A stretch of 64,000 nt of DNA, taken from assembly GCF_018390605.1 (NCBI RefSeq), contig NZ_JAHBGD010000024.1, positions 310,001 to 374,000 of the forward strand, read 5' to 3'. The notes under the pieces are model-generated. The model ran no database searches and had not been told where the DNA came from. It was given only the letters and a program-made list of their open reading frames with translations. A program made the position numbers and the translations under genes. Source of the stretch: Ancylobacter defluvii. GTDB lineage: Bacteria > Pseudomonadota > Alphaproteobacteria > Rhizobiales > Xanthobacteraceae. Positions 17,247 to 26,686 of this stretch are shown here, piece after piece; position 1 is the first letter of the stretch; every line of letters begins with the position of its first letter.

Positions 17247-19445
17247 ATGAATATGATGCCCTTCGCCGACCTCGCCCGCGTCGACGCCCATGACAAGGTG
17301 CGCGGCGCGGTGGCCTTCGCCGCCGACGACGCCCGGCCGAACCTCGCTTACGGTGCCTTCGCCGTCGCCACCATCGGCAAGGGCCGGCTGGCCTCGCTCG
17401 ATGTCGCCGCCGCCGAAGCGGCCGACGGCGTCCGGCTGGTGCTGACCCACGCCAATATCGGCGCGGTGGCCTCCGCCGGCTTCATCATGGGTGGCGGCTA
17501 CGGCTTCCAGAGCCACCAGCCGCTCATCTCGCCGGAGATCGCCTATCGCGGCGAGCCCATCGCCCTCGTCGTGGCCGATAGCCTTGAAGCCGCCACCCAT
17601 GCCGCCGCGCTGGTGCGCGCCACCTATGAGACCGCGCCCTTCGCGGTGGAGCTGGATGCCCCCGGCGTCGAGGTGGTCGATCAGGCGGAAACTCCGCTCG
17701 CCCATTTCATCCCGCCGGTGGCCGCCGGCGACGCCGACGCCGCCTATGCGCGGGCGCCGGTGCAGATCGACGCCCGGTTCGCCAGCGCGCCGCAGCACCA
17801 GAACCCGATCGAGCTGATCGCCTGCGTCGCCGAATGGCAGGCGGGCCGCCTCGTCATCCATGAGGGCACGCAGAACGCCGAGGCGGTGCGGCACGGTCTG
17901 GCCGCCGCGCTCGGCCTCGATGCCGGCCTCATCGATGTCGTCTCGCCCTTCGTCGGCGGCGGCTTCGGGCAGAAGAACTCGCTTCAGGGCCACACCGTGC
18001 TCGCCGCCGAGGCGGCGCGCCGGCTCGCCCGGCCGGTGAAGATCGTGGTGCCGCGCGCCCAGCTCTACCACCTCGCCAGCTTCCGGCCGGCCAATCGCCA
18101 CCATGTCCGCCTCGGCGCCGACCGCTCGGGGCGCATGCTGGCGGCGATCCACGAGGCGCAGGCGCAGACCTCGCGGCACGACCTGTTTCCCGGCGAATAC
18201 GCCACTACCTCGGCGCGGCTCTACGGCATCGCCGATTTCCGCGGCAAGGACGAGTTGCTGCGCACCGACGCGCAGACCCCCGGCTATATGCGGGCCCCGT
18301 TCGAGCACATCGCCTGCTTCGCCTTCGAATCCTGCGTCGACGAGCTCGCCTATGCGCTCGGCATCGACCCCGTCGCCCTGCGGCTCGCCAACGACACCAC
18401 CGTCGACGCCGTCACCGGACGGCCGCTCTCCTCGCGCCATGTCGGCCAGTGCCTGGAGCGCGGCGCCGCGATGTTCGGCTGGGAGCGGCGCTCGATGGCG
18501 CCGGGCTCGATGCGCGCCGAGGATGGCGGCCTGATCGGCTGGGGCGTCGCCATCGGCACCTATGCCGGGCTGCGGGCGCCCGCCATCGCCAAGCTGAAGC
18601 TGACCGATGACGGGCGGGTCGAGATCCGCGTCGGCGTGCACGAGATGGGCCAGGGCGTGCGCACCGCGCTCGCCGCGGTGCTGGCCCGCAAGCTCGGCAT
18701 CGCGCCGGAGCACATCGTCGCCATCATCGGCGACACCCGCGCGGCGCCGCAGCACCTCACCGCCGGCTCCTGGGGCACCGCCACCGCGATCCCGGTGGTC
18801 GAGGCGGCCGCCGACGCCCTGCTCGCCCGGCTGGCGGAGCTGGCGCCGGGCGGGGTGTCGAACCGCGAGCCGGCGCAGATCCTGCGCGCCGCCGGGCTGC
18901 CGGAACTCGCCGTCGAGGTGCAGGGCAAGGCCCCCGGCCAGCCGGACGCCATCTATGACCGGCTCAAGGCCGGCCTGCCCTCCATAGGCGGCCCGGTCTA
19001 TCCGGAATTCGTCACCTACAGCTACATCGCGCATTTCGTCGAGGTGCGGGTGGAGGCGACGACGCGGCGGGTGCGGGTGCCGCGCGTGGTCAGCGTCGCC
19101 GATTGCGGCCGGGTGGTGTCGCCGCGCACCGCCGCCAGCCAGGTGCGCGGCGGCGTGGTCTGGGGCATCGGCGCGGCGCTGCGCGAGGCGAGCGAGGTCG
19201 ACCCGCGCTATGGCGGCTTCCTCAATGCCGATCTCGCCGAATACGCCCTGCCGGTGAATGCCGATATCGGCGCCATCGAGGTCGCCTTCGTCGACGAGCC
19301 GGACACCCGCTTCAACAGCGCCGGCGTGAAGGGGCTGGGCGAAGTGTCGATGGCCGGGGTGGCGGCGGCGATCGCCAACGCCATCCATCACGCCACCGGC
19401 AAGCGGCTGCGCGAACTGCCGATCCGCATCGAGGACGTGCTCTGA
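17247..19445 (+). CDS. paoC: Molybdenum hydroxylase large Mo-binding subunit (PaoC-like)
   Basis: A 732-residue molybdopterin subunit, the same length I recall for E. coli PaoC. Cofactor contacts include FVGGGFGQKNSLQG and GPVYPEF; the catalytic glutamate is E699 in VKGLGEVSM. The ATG at 17247 follows AGAGGGG; the frame opens 16 codons upstream in the previous gene. The PaoABC type oxidises aromatic and other aldehydes to acids, but purine- or heterocycle-hydroxylating relatives exist. No XdhC/PaoD-type maturation factor is beside it. Confidence 0.93.
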   Translation: MNMMPFADLARVDAHDKVRGAVAFAADDARPNLAYGAFAVATIGKGRLASLDVAAAEAADGVRLVLTHANIGAVASAGFIMGGGYGFQSHQPLISPEIAYRGEPIALVVADSLEAATHAAALVRATYETAPFAVELDAPGVEVVDQAETPLAHFIPPVAAGDADAAYARAPVQIDARFASAPQHQNPIELIACVAEWQAGRLVIHEGTQNAEAVRHGLAAALGLDAGLIDVVSPFVGGGFGQKNSLQGHTVLAAEAARRLARPVKIVVPRAQLYHLASFRPANRHHVRLGADRSGRMLAAIHEAQAQTSRHDLFPGEYATTSARLYGIADFRGKDELLRTDAQTPGYMRAPFEHIACFAFESCVDELAYALGIDPVALRLANDTTVDAVTGRPLSSRHVGQCLERGAAMFGWERRSMAPGSMRAEDGGLIGWGVAIGTYAGLRAPAIAKLKLTDDGRVEIRVGVHEMGQGVRTALAAVLARKLGIAPEHIVAIIGDTRAAPQHLTAGSWGTATAIPVVEAAADALLARLAELAPGGVSNREPAQILRAAGLPELAVEVQGKAPGQPDAIYDRLKAGLPSIGGPVYPEFVTYSYIAHFVEVRVEATTRRVRVPRVVSVADCGRVVSPRTAASQVRGGVVWGIGAALREASEVDPRYGGFLNADLAEYALPVNADIGAIEVAFVDEPDTRFNSAGVKGLGEVSMAGVAAAIANAIHHATGKRLRELPIRIEDVL

Positions 19446-19484
19446 GGCGGCGCTTCAAGGCCTGCCCCCCTGCACGGCGACGCC

Positions 19485-19520
19485 GAACCAAGTCCACGTG
19501 GAGAACCAAGTCGACATGGA
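19485..19520. repeat. 18-bp imperfect tandem repeat
   Basis: Two adjacent copies of an 18-bp unit (GAACCAAGTCCACGTGGA and GAACCAAGTCGACATGGA, 16 of 18 identical) lie in the 146-bp space after the Mo subunit gene. The first copy contains the palindrome TCCACGTGGA. It may be a chance duplication or a binding site for the downstream gene. Confidence 0.55.
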
Positions 19521-19591
19521 GCACGCCGCCGTCGATGCTATAAGCGGCCACGTCGCACCGGAAGCTGCCGGGCCGTCGAGGGAGGCACGCC

Positions 19592-20464
19592 ATGACCATC
19601 GCCGCCGCATCCGATACCGGCGCGTCTCCCCTGGCCGCTCCCGCCGCCGCCGTGGTGACGCTCGGCATGTACGATCCGCCGTTTCTGCATGCGGCGCAGG
19701 ATGCGCTATGGGCGGCGCTGCGCCGCGCCCTCGTCGCCGAGGGGGTGGAGGCGCTCGCCGGCCGGCTGCCGCCGACGCTCGACCGCGCGCGGCCGATCGG
19801 CGAGGCGCTGGTCGATCCCCGCCTCGCGCTCGGCCATACCTGCGGCTATCCGCTGCGCACCCGCTATGCCGGCCGGCTGAAGCCGGTCGCCACCCCGGCC
19901 TATGCCACGCCCTATACCGAGGGCGGCTGGCACCGCAGCGCCATCGTGGTGCGCGTGGACGAGGCGGCGCCGGACCTCGCGGCGCTGCGCGGGCGCGTGG
20001 CGGCGATAAACGGCACCGACAGCAATAGCGGCATGAACCTGTTCCGCGCCGCGCTGGCGCCGCTCGCCGGCGGCCGGCCGTTCTTCTCGGCGGTGGTGGA
20101 AACCGGCGCGCATCTCGCCAGTGTCGAGGCGGTGGCGCAGGGACGCGCCGACGTCGCCGCCATCGATGGCGTCACCTTCACCCTCGCCGCCCGCCACGCG
20201 CCGGAGCGGGTCGCCGGGGTGCGGGTGATCGCGGTGACGCCGGCCAGCCCCGGCCTGCCGCTGGTCGTCCCGGTCGATACGCCGGAGCCGCAGGTCGCGG
20301 CGATCCGCCGGGCGCTCGACGCCTTCCTCGCCGATCCGGCGGCGGCCGACGCCCGCGCGGCCTTCGGCCTGGTCGGTTTCGAGGCGATCCCCGAAGCCGC
20401 CTATGACCGGGTGATCGAGCTGGAGGACGCCGCCATCGCGGCCGGCTATCCCCGCCTCGCCTGA
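19592..20464 (+). CDS. PhnD/SsuA-like substrate-binding-fold protein without signal peptide
   Basis: A 290-residue protein of the phosphonate-type periplasmic binding fold: LGMYDPPFLHAAQDALW at the start, GHTCGYPLRTRY, INGTDSNSGMNLFR and GRADVAAIDGVTF are family landmarks. There is no hydrophobic signal, only an Ala-rich N-terminus (residues 1-20), so it should stay in the cytoplasm. No ABC permease or ATPase is near. It follows the molybdenum hydroxylase on the same strand, so it may bind that enzyme's substrate or help deliver a cofactor; both are guesses. Confidence 0.75.
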   Translation: MTIAAASDTGASPLAAPAAAVVTLGMYDPPFLHAAQDALWAALRRALVAEGVEALAGRLPPTLDRARPIGEALVDPRLALGHTCGYPLRTRYAGRLKPVATPAYATPYTEGGWHRSAIVVRVDEAAPDLAALRGRVAAINGTDSNSGMNLFRAALAPLAGGRPFFSAVVETGAHLASVEAVAQGRADVAAIDGVTFTLAARHAPERVAGVRVIAVTPASPGLPLVVPVDTPEPQVAAIRRALDAFLADPAAADARAAFGLVGFEAIPEAAYDRVIELEDAAIAAGYPRLA

Positions 20465-20651
20465 ACGCCGGGCGGCGCCGGCCGTGCCGCCGCCGGCGGC
20501 GGTCCACCGGCGAACCGCCGCCTCGGCCGCCTCGGCCGGCCTGCCTAATGCGGCATCATTCCCGCCCGGAAACTGCAGCTTATTCCCGCTTAAGGCGCCC
20601 TGGCCGCCGCGTTACTCTCCGCGGCGGATCGGGGGGTCGCAGCGGGAGAGG

Positions 20652-21593
20652 ATGGACGTGCGCCATTTCGATAGCGATGCGCTGGCCGCGCTGGTCGCCG
20701 TGGCGGATTTCGGCAGCTTCACCGCCGCCGCCGAGCATCTCGGCAAGACCCAGGCGGCGGTCAGCATGTCGGTCGCGCGGCTGGAGGATCGCCTCGGCAA
20801 GAAGCTGTTCGAGCGCGGCCACCGCCGCGTCACCGCCACCGTCACCGGCGAATGCCTGATCGGCTATGCCCGCCAGATCCAGTCGATCGAGGCCGAGGCG
20901 CTGGAGGCGGTCGCCGACCGGGTGACCGAGAGCCGCGTCCGGCTCGGCATGCCGGACGATTTCGTCGCCTCGATGGGCGAGGCGCTGCTGCACCGTTTCA
21001 GCCCGCAGAACCGCGCCCTCTATATCGACCTCAGCTGCGACTTCTCGCGCAAGCTGCGGCTGATGATGCACAATGGCGAGCTGGACGTCGCCATCGTCAC
21101 CCAGGGGCCGGAGGATCCGCCGGAGGCGGTGTTCCGCTATGAGCGGCAGGTCTGGTGCACCGGCCCCAATGGCTATCCCGAGCATGAGGACGTGCTGCGC
21201 CTCGCCATGTTCTCCGATGATTGCTCGGCCCGCCCGCGCGTCTTCGCGATTCTGGATCGCGCCGGGCGTCCCTGGCGGCTCGCCCACACCTCCTCGCATG
21301 TCAGCGGCATCCACCTCGCGGTAGCATCGGGCAGCATGCTGACCGTGCTGCCGGAATCGGCGGTGCCGGCCGGCTGGCGCCGCCTCGGCGAAGAGGACGG
21401 CCTGCCCGCTCTGCCGGCGCTGCCGCTGGTATTACTGGTCAGCCGCAGCGAGCGCCTCGCCGCCCGCCGCCTCGCCGCCTTCCTGCGCCATGAATTCGCC
21501 CGCCCCTACGAGCCCGATATCGGCGGCGTCAGCTGGATCGCGCCGACGGAGGAGCGCGACCTCCCCGCCGCCAGCAATAAAGCGGGCTTATGA
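20652..21593 (+). CDS. LysR-family transcriptional regulator
   Basis: A 313-residue LysR protein. The ATG at 20652 follows GGGAGAGG and gives MDVRHFDSDALAALVAVADFGSFT as two adjoining parts of a normal helix-turn-helix start; the frame is open 56 codons further upstream without coding features. The DNA-binding helix includes LGKTQAAVSMSVARLE. It sits 188 bp after the PhnD-like gene and 209 bp before the TRAP operon on the same strand, so it may control either. Confidence 0.88.
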   Translation: MDVRHFDSDALAALVAVADFGSFTAAAEHLGKTQAAVSMSVARLEDRLGKKLFERGHRRVTATVTGECLIGYARQIQSIEAEALEAVADRVTESRVRLGMPDDFVASMGEALLHRFSPQNRALYIDLSCDFSRKLRLMMHNGELDVAIVTQGPEDPPEAVFRYERQVWCTGPNGYPEHEDVLRLAMFSDDCSARPRVFAILDRAGRPWRLAHTSSHVSGIHLAVASGSMLTVLPESAVPAGWRRLGEEDGLPALPALPLVLLVSRSERLAARRLAAFLRHEFARPYEPDIGGVSWIAPTEERDLPAASNKAGL

Positions 21594-21802
21594 AGCCATA
21601 AGAACTTGTTGGCTCGTCCCGGCCTGCCGGCGATTGACGCTGCGGGCACCGCAGGACCACAGTGTCACCAACTCGTCATCGAGAGCAATCTCCAGCGGTA
21701 ATCCGTGCCGCTATGGGACAGCTTTTTCGTACAGAACGATATCCGGGCAGGAAACTCCGAGGGTTCATCTGATTTCAACGGGTGGGACATCTGGAGACGA
21801 CT
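21594..21802 (+). promoter_or_regulatory. Spacer holding the likely TRAP operon promoter
   Basis: A 209-bp gap of lower GC content between the LysR stop and dctP. It contains a 6-bp stem (CTGCGG / CCGCAG, 21640-21654) that could end the LysR transcript. The later AT-rich stretch before the CTGGAGACG ribosome site is the likely promoter area; no confident -35/-10 pair was assigned. Confidence 0.35.
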
Positions 21803-22786
21803 ATGCGCCTTGACCGCAGGACTTTTATCGCCGGCGTAGCCGCCACCTCCACCTTCGCGATTACCGGGCGCGCTTCGGCCGCCACGACGCTGAAGGTGGC
21901 GCATTCCTCGCCCGAAGACAGCCTCATCCAGCAGGCGCTTCTCAAGTTCAAGGCCGATGTCGAGAAGTCGACCGGCGGCAGCGTGAAGATCACCATCTTC
22001 GCCAACGGCCTTTTGGGCGACGAGGGCCCGGTCTGCGAGCAGGTCGGCGACGGGTCGATCGACATGGGCCTCGGCGGCGTCGTCGACGCCATCGACCCGC
22101 GCATGAGCGTCGTCTCGCTGCCCTTCCTGTTCGACAGCTTCGCCAAGGTCCACACCGTCCTCGACGGCCCGGTCGGCAAGGAAATCTACGCGATGGCCCC
22201 GCCCAAGGGCTACGAGATCATCGGCGCGCTGGATTCCGGCTTCCGCAGCTTCACCAATTCGAAGAAGCCGATCGTGAAGCCGGAGGACATGGCCGGCCTC
22301 AAGATGCGCACGCCGCCGATCCCGGTCGCCATCGAGACCATCAAGACGCTGGGCGCGCTGCCGCAGGCCATTCCCTATGGCGAGGTCTACACCTCGCTGC
22401 AGAGCGGCGTGGTCGATGGCGCCGAGCCGGAGCTGCGCGATTTCTACGATGCCAAATGGTACGAGGCGCAGAAGTACCTGTCGCTGTCCAACTACATGTG
22501 GATGGCGAACTGGTGGTACGCCAACAAGGCCAAGCTCGACAGCCTCTCCCCGGCCGAGCGCAAGGCGGTCACCGATGCCGCCACCGCCACCCAGGGCTGG
22601 TACCGCACCGCCATCTCCGGCGCCTATGACGGCGTCATCGCCAAGCTGAAGGAGAAGGGGCTTCAGGTGAACGCCGTCGACACCGCGCCCTTCGCCGCCA
22701 TGGTCGGCCCGGTCTACGAGACCTTCTCGAAGGAATACGGCGCCGATCTGGTGAAATCGGTGCGCGACGCGGCGAGCAAGGCGTGA
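21803..22786 (+). CDS. dctP: TRAP transporter substrate-binding protein DctP
   Basis: A 327-residue DctP-family receptor. The start at 21803 gives MRLDRRTFIAGVAATST, a twin-arginine signal with an ASA cleavage site near residue 27. The mature part contains GSVKITIFANGLLGDEG, KMRTPPIPVAIETI and GVVDGAEPEL, the family's carboxylate-binding region. It overlaps dctQ by 4 bp (GTGA). The ligand is probably an organic acid or a sugar acid, but the sequence does not fix it. Confidence 0.94.
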   Translation: MRLDRRTFIAGVAATSTFAITGRASAATTLKVAHSSPEDSLIQQALLKFKADVEKSTGGSVKITIFANGLLGDEGPVCEQVGDGSIDMGLGGVVDAIDPRMSVVSLPFLFDSFAKVHTVLDGPVGKEIYAMAPPKGYEIIGALDSGFRSFTNSKKPIVKPEDMAGLKMRTPPIPVAIETIKTLGALPQAIPYGEVYTSLQSGVVDGAEPELRDFYDAKWYEAQKYLSLSNYMWMANWWYANKAKLDSLSPAERKAVTDAATATQGWYRTAISGAYDGVIAKLKEKGLQVNAVDTAPFAAMVGPVYETFSKEYGADLVKSVRDAASKA

Positions 22787-23262
22787 GCGCCCCGACCACC
22801 CCGGCCGGAACCGGCCTCGCCCGGTTCGGCCGCGCCGTGCATCTCGGCCTGAACTGGGCCGGGATGCTGGCGCTCCTCGTGCTGCTGGTCTCCACCGGCC
22901 TCGGCGTCATCGGCCGCTATTTCCACATCCAGGGTGTCACCTGGTCGTTCGAGATGCTGTCGATCATGTTCCTGTGGGTCATCGCGGTCGGCACCGTGCT
23001 GGCCGAGGTGGTCGGCGAGAACGTCTCGGTGGATGGCACCAGCAGCGATCGCGGCCCGGTCTTCCGCACCTATCACGCGCTGGTCCTGCTGCTGGTCTCT
23101 GCCGCCCTGGCGCGCAGCGGCTATGCCATGCTGGGGCGCACCGGCTTCATGCCGACCCCGGTGATGCGCATCCCGTCCTGGACCATGCAGGGCATCGTCC
23201 TCTTCATGGGCGTCGGCCTCGGCATCATCGCGCTGCTGCGCCTGTTCCGCATTCTTCGCTGA
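22783..23262 (+). CDS. dctQ: TRAP transporter small permease DctQ
   Basis: A 159-residue membrane protein with four hydrophobic helices. It starts with GTG at 22783 inside the dctP stop. Typical DctQ features are LGVIGRYFHIQGVTWSFEM and the FLWVIAVGT helix. It lies between the receptor and the large permease, as in most TRAP operons. Confidence 0.9.
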   Translation: MSAPTTPAGTGLARFGRAVHLGLNWAGMLALLVLLVSTGLGVIGRYFHIQGVTWSFEMLSIMFLWVIAVGTVLAEVVGENVSVDGTSSDRGPVFRTYHALVLLLVSAALARSGYAMLGRTGFMPTPVMRIPSWTMQGIVLFMGVGLGIIALLRLFRILR

Positions 23263-23279
23263 AGCGCCGAAAGACAGTC

Positions 23280-24566
23280 ATGACCCTTCTCGTTCTCTTC
23301 GGCGTGTTCGCGCTCACGCTGTATTCCGGCGTGCCGGTCGCGTGGTCGATCGCCATGTCCGCCCTCGCCGTCATCACCCTCGGCTTCGTGCCGCTGCCGC
23401 CGGCCTGGTTCGCCCAGCAGGTGTTCAACGGCGCCAACTCGATCGCGCTCGCCGCCATCCCGCTGTTTCTGGTCGCCGGCGGCATCATGAACGAGGGCGG
23501 GCTGACGCGGCGCATCATCAATCTGTGCGACGACGTGTTCGGCCGCATCCGCGGCGGCCTCGGCCTGGTGAATGTCGCCACCTGCATGGTCTATGGCGGC
23601 ATCACCGGCTCGGCCACCGCCGATACCGGCGCCGTCGGCTCGGTGATGATCCCGGCGATGACCGAGCGCGGCTATCCGAAGGATTTCTCCGCCGCGGTGA
23701 CCGCCGCCGCCGGCACGCTCGGCATCATCATCCCGCCCAGCGTGGTGATGATCATGTACGGCGTCATCACCAACACCTCGATCGGCGGCCTGTTCGCCGC
23801 CGGCATCATCCCCGGCCTGATGCTCACCATCACCTTCATGCTGACCGCCTACTGGATCGGCGTGCGCGAGAACTTCCCCAAGTCGGAGACCACGCCGACC
23901 CTCGCTTCCTTCTCCCGGCACCTGTTCCGCGCCCTGCCGGCGGTGCTGATGCCGGTCGGCGTGCTCGGCTCGATGCTCACCGGCATCGTCACCCCCACCG
24001 AGGCCGCCTTCGTGGCGGTGGTGTGGGCGCTGGTGGTCGGCGGCCTCATCTATCGCGAGATCGGCTGGGGCAAGCTGTGGAAGGTCGGCGACGAGACGGT
24101 GAAGATGACCGGCGCCATCATGATCATCATGGCGGTGTCGGTGCCGTTCTCCTGGATCCTCACCGTCGAGGAGGTGCCGCAATGGACCGCCGGTCTGCTG
24201 CACGACCTGGGCGCCGGCTACGTTGTCACCACGCTGCTGATCATCCTGTTGCTCACCTTCGTCGGCACCTGGGCCGATCTCGGCCCGACGCTGATCATCC
24301 TCGCTCCCATCGTCCACCCCATCGGCCTCGAAGTCGGCCTGCAGCCCTACCAGCTCGGGCTGATCTTCGTGATCTCCGGCGGCATCGGGCTGTTCACCCC
24401 GCCGGTGGGCACCAACATCTTCGTGGTCTGCAACATCGCCAAGATCGGGGTGAACCCGGTCACGCGGCGGCTGATCCCCTTCTTCATCAGCAGCAACATC
24501 TGCCTTTTGGTCGTCGCCTTCGTGCCGGCCACCACCGAGTGGCTGCCGAAGCTGCTTGGCTTCTGA
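23280..24566 (+). CDS. dctM: TRAP transporter large permease DctM
   Basis: A 428-residue membrane protein of the DctM family, starting MTLLVLFGVFALTLYSGVPV. The frame is open 102 codons upstream within dctQ, but the ATG at 23280, 18 bp after the dctQ stop, matches the family start. Conserved pieces include YGGITGSATADTGAVGSVM and GTLGIIIPPSVVMIMYG. It uses a sodium gradient with DctPQ to import the ligand. Confidence 0.94.
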   Translation: MTLLVLFGVFALTLYSGVPVAWSIAMSALAVITLGFVPLPPAWFAQQVFNGANSIALAAIPLFLVAGGIMNEGGLTRRIINLCDDVFGRIRGGLGLVNVATCMVYGGITGSATADTGAVGSVMIPAMTERGYPKDFSAAVTAAAGTLGIIIPPSVVMIMYGVITNTSIGGLFAAGIIPGLMLTITFMLTAYWIGVRENFPKSETTPTLASFSRHLFRALPAVLMPVGVLGSMLTGIVTPTEAAFVAVVWALVVGGLIYREIGWGKLWKVGDETVKMTGAIMIIMAVSVPFSWILTVEEVPQWTAGLLHDLGAGYVVTTLLIILLLTFVGTWADLGPTLIILAPIVHPIGLEVGLQPYQLGLIFVISGGIGLFTPPVGTNIFVVCNIAKIGVNPVTRRLIPFFISSNICLLVVAFVPATTEWLPKLLGF

Positions 24567-24596
24567 TCAAGTCTTTGAACGCATTGGAGTATTGAG

Positions 24597-25856
24597 ATGA
24601 ACGCACTCACGGTGCCGTTCGGCGTGTCGAGCCGCGCCCGCAGCCTGCCGCTGCTGGACGGCAAGGGCTTCACGGTCGCCCGCAGCCAGGGCGCCCGCCT
24701 CTTCGACACCGAAGGCCGCAGCTTCGTCGATTACGGCATGGCGATGGGCGCCACCCTCATCGGCCACGCCCATCCCGCCGTCGTGGAGGCCTGCAAGACG
24801 GCGCTGGAAAACGGCCCGATGCCGGGTTTTCCCAACGATATCGAGGAGTTGGCAGGAAAAGCGCTCGCCCGCATCGGCGGCGCCCGCGTCACCCGCGCCA
24901 CCTTCGCCACCACCGGCACGGAAGCCGTGCACCTTGCCTGCCGCATCGCCCGCGCCACCACCGGCCGGCGGCTGATCGCCAAGGCGGTGGGCGGCTATGA
25001 TGGCTGGTTCGACCCGGTCCGCTTCGGCCTGGTGGAATCCGCCGAGGCCGAGCGCACCAATATTCGCCCGGTCAAGGAAGACACCACGCTGTTCCGCGTC
25101 AACGAGATCGACGATATCGACCAGCTCTTCGACGAGATGGGTGCCGATCTCGCCGCCATCCTGGTCGAGCCGATGCTGGGCAACACCGGCTGCCTCGTCC
25201 CCGAACGCGCCTTCTTCGAGCATCTGACCAGGCGGGCGCAGGAAAACGGCACGCAGATCATCGCCGACGAGGTGATGGTCGGCCTGCGTCGCGGCGTGAG
25301 GCTGGTGTCGGAGGAACTCGGGCTGATGCCGGACCTCGTCACCCTCGGCAAGGCCATTGGCAGCGGCGTGCCGGTGGCCGCCGTCCTCGGCACGCCCAAA
25401 GCCTTCGAGGTGGTGGAAAACGGCACGGTTCCTTGCTTCGGCACCTATCACGGCAACCCGCTGGTCGCCTCGGCGGTGCTGGCGACGATGAAGCTCTTGG
25501 AGGACGAGAGCCACTATACCCGCCTGTTCGACTGGGGCGCCGCGCTGCGGCGCGCGGCGGTCGAGGCCTTTGCCGCCGAGGGCATCACCGCCATCACCAC
25601 CGGCTTCGACAGCGTGTTCTCGCTGTGGTTCACCGACCGGATGCCGCGCAGCTATGACGAGGCCAAGACCAAGGTCCGCCCGGAGGCGACCAAGCGGGTG
25701 AGCGACACGCTGCGCCGGCACGGCGTGGTCAGCCTGCCCTCGCCCTGGGGGCGGTATTTCATCTCGCTCGCCCATGGCGACAGCGAGATGGAGCAGACGG
25801 TGCTGGCCTTCCGCGCCGCCGCGCGCGACCTTGCCGCCTCGGGCTTCAAGGGATGA
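24597..25856 (+). CDS. Class III aminotransferase, glutamate-1-semialdehyde aminotransferase-like
   Basis: A 419-residue PLP enzyme related to HemL by sequence style. K252 (TLGKAIGSGVP) should hold PLP and D224 (IIADEVMVGLR) contact its nitrogen; GTEAVHLACRIARA is the phosphate-binding area. A hemL role is unlikely because it is embedded in a transporter-catabolic operon; a transaminase or aminomutase for the TRAP ligand or its keto derivative is more plausible. It starts 30 bp after dctM and overlaps the next gene by 4 bp. Confidence 0.88.
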   Translation: MNALTVPFGVSSRARSLPLLDGKGFTVARSQGARLFDTEGRSFVDYGMAMGATLIGHAHPAVVEACKTALENGPMPGFPNDIEELAGKALARIGGARVTRATFATTGTEAVHLACRIARATTGRRLIAKAVGGYDGWFDPVRFGLVESAEAERTNIRPVKEDTTLFRVNEIDDIDQLFDEMGADLAAILVEPMLGNTGCLVPERAFFEHLTRRAQENGTQIIADEVMVGLRRGVRLVSEELGLMPDLVTLGKAIGSGVPVAAVLGTPKAFEVVENGTVPCFGTYHGNPLVASAVLATMKLLEDESHYTRLFDWGAALRRAAVEAFAAEGITAITTGFDSVFSLWFTDRMPRSYDEAKTKVRPEATKRVSDTLRRHGVVSLPSPWGRYFISLAHGDSEMEQTVLAFRAAARDLAASGFKG

Positions 25857-26659
25857 GCGCCGCTACCGATGATGCGCCGGTCCGCCTGCTGGTGACCGGC
25901 GCCAGCCGTGGCATCGGCGCCGCCATCGCCCTCAGGCTGGGGCGCCAGCATGGTGCACGGCTGCGCATCGCCATTGCCGGCCGCTCCACCGGCGAGGCGC
26001 TCGCCGAGGTCGCCGCGGAGCTTGCCGATCTCGGCGCCGCCGTCACCACCCTCGCCGGCGATCTCGCCGATGAAACGGTGCCGGCGAGGCTGGTGGCCGA
26101 AGCGACGGCGTTCTGCGGCGGGCTCGACGGCGTGGTCGCCAATGCCGGCATCACTGGTCCGGCGCCGCTGGCGACGCTCGACCCTGCCGAGTGGGACCGG
26201 CTTTTCGCGGTCAATGTCCGCGCGGTCTGGCTACTGGCGAAGGCGGCTCATGCCGATCTCGCCGCCAGCCGCGGCGCCTTCGTCGCGGTGGCCTCGGCCT
26301 CCGGCATGGCGCCGCATCCCGGCATGGGCGCCTATTCGGCGAGCAAGGCGGCGCTGATCATGCTGTGCCGCCAGTTGGCGCAGGAATGGGCTCCTGCCGG
26401 CATAAGGGTGAACAGCGTCTCCCCCGGCATGATCCGCACCACCCTCACCGAAGCGATCTACCGCAACCCGCAGGTGGCGGCCGAGCGCAACCGCATCGTG
26501 CCGCTGGGCCGTGTCGGCGAGGCGGACGATGTCGCCGCCACGGTGGCGTTCCTGCTCGGCCCCGGAGCGGGCTTCATCATCGGCCAGAACATCTGCATGG
26601 ACGGCGGCTATACCGAATCCGCCCTCAGCCGTATTCCCGGCCTGCCGCGCTCGGCCTGA
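25853..26659 (+). CDS. Short-chain dehydrogenase/reductase
   Basis: A 268-residue classical SDR. Cofactor motif TGASRGIG lies at residues 15-22 and NAG at 97-99. The active site is S148 or S150 with Y161 and K165 (YSASK). The C-terminus IIGQNICMDGGYTES is standard. ATGA overlap with the aminotransferase gene suggests the two act in sequence on one substrate, for example keto/hydroxyl conversion. Confidence 0.92.
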   Translation: MSAATDDAPVRLLVTGASRGIGAAIALRLGRQHGARLRIAIAGRSTGEALAEVAAELADLGAAVTTLAGDLADETVPARLVAEATAFCGGLDGVVANAGITGPAPLATLDPAEWDRLFAVNVRAVWLLAKAAHADLAASRGAFVAVASASGMAPHPGMGAYSASKAALIMLCRQLAQEWAPAGIRVNSVSPGMIRTTLTEAIYRNPQVAAERNRIVPLGRVGEADDVAATVAFLLGPGAGFIIGQNICMDGGYTESALSRIPGLPRSA

Positions 26660-26686
26660 ACCGGGCGCCTTTCAAGGATCATTGCC

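Noticed and set aside
24597-25856. hemL (tetrapyrrole synthesis)
   Set aside because: The family resemblance is real but the operon with TRAP, SDR and MFS genes argues for a catabolic aminotransferase.
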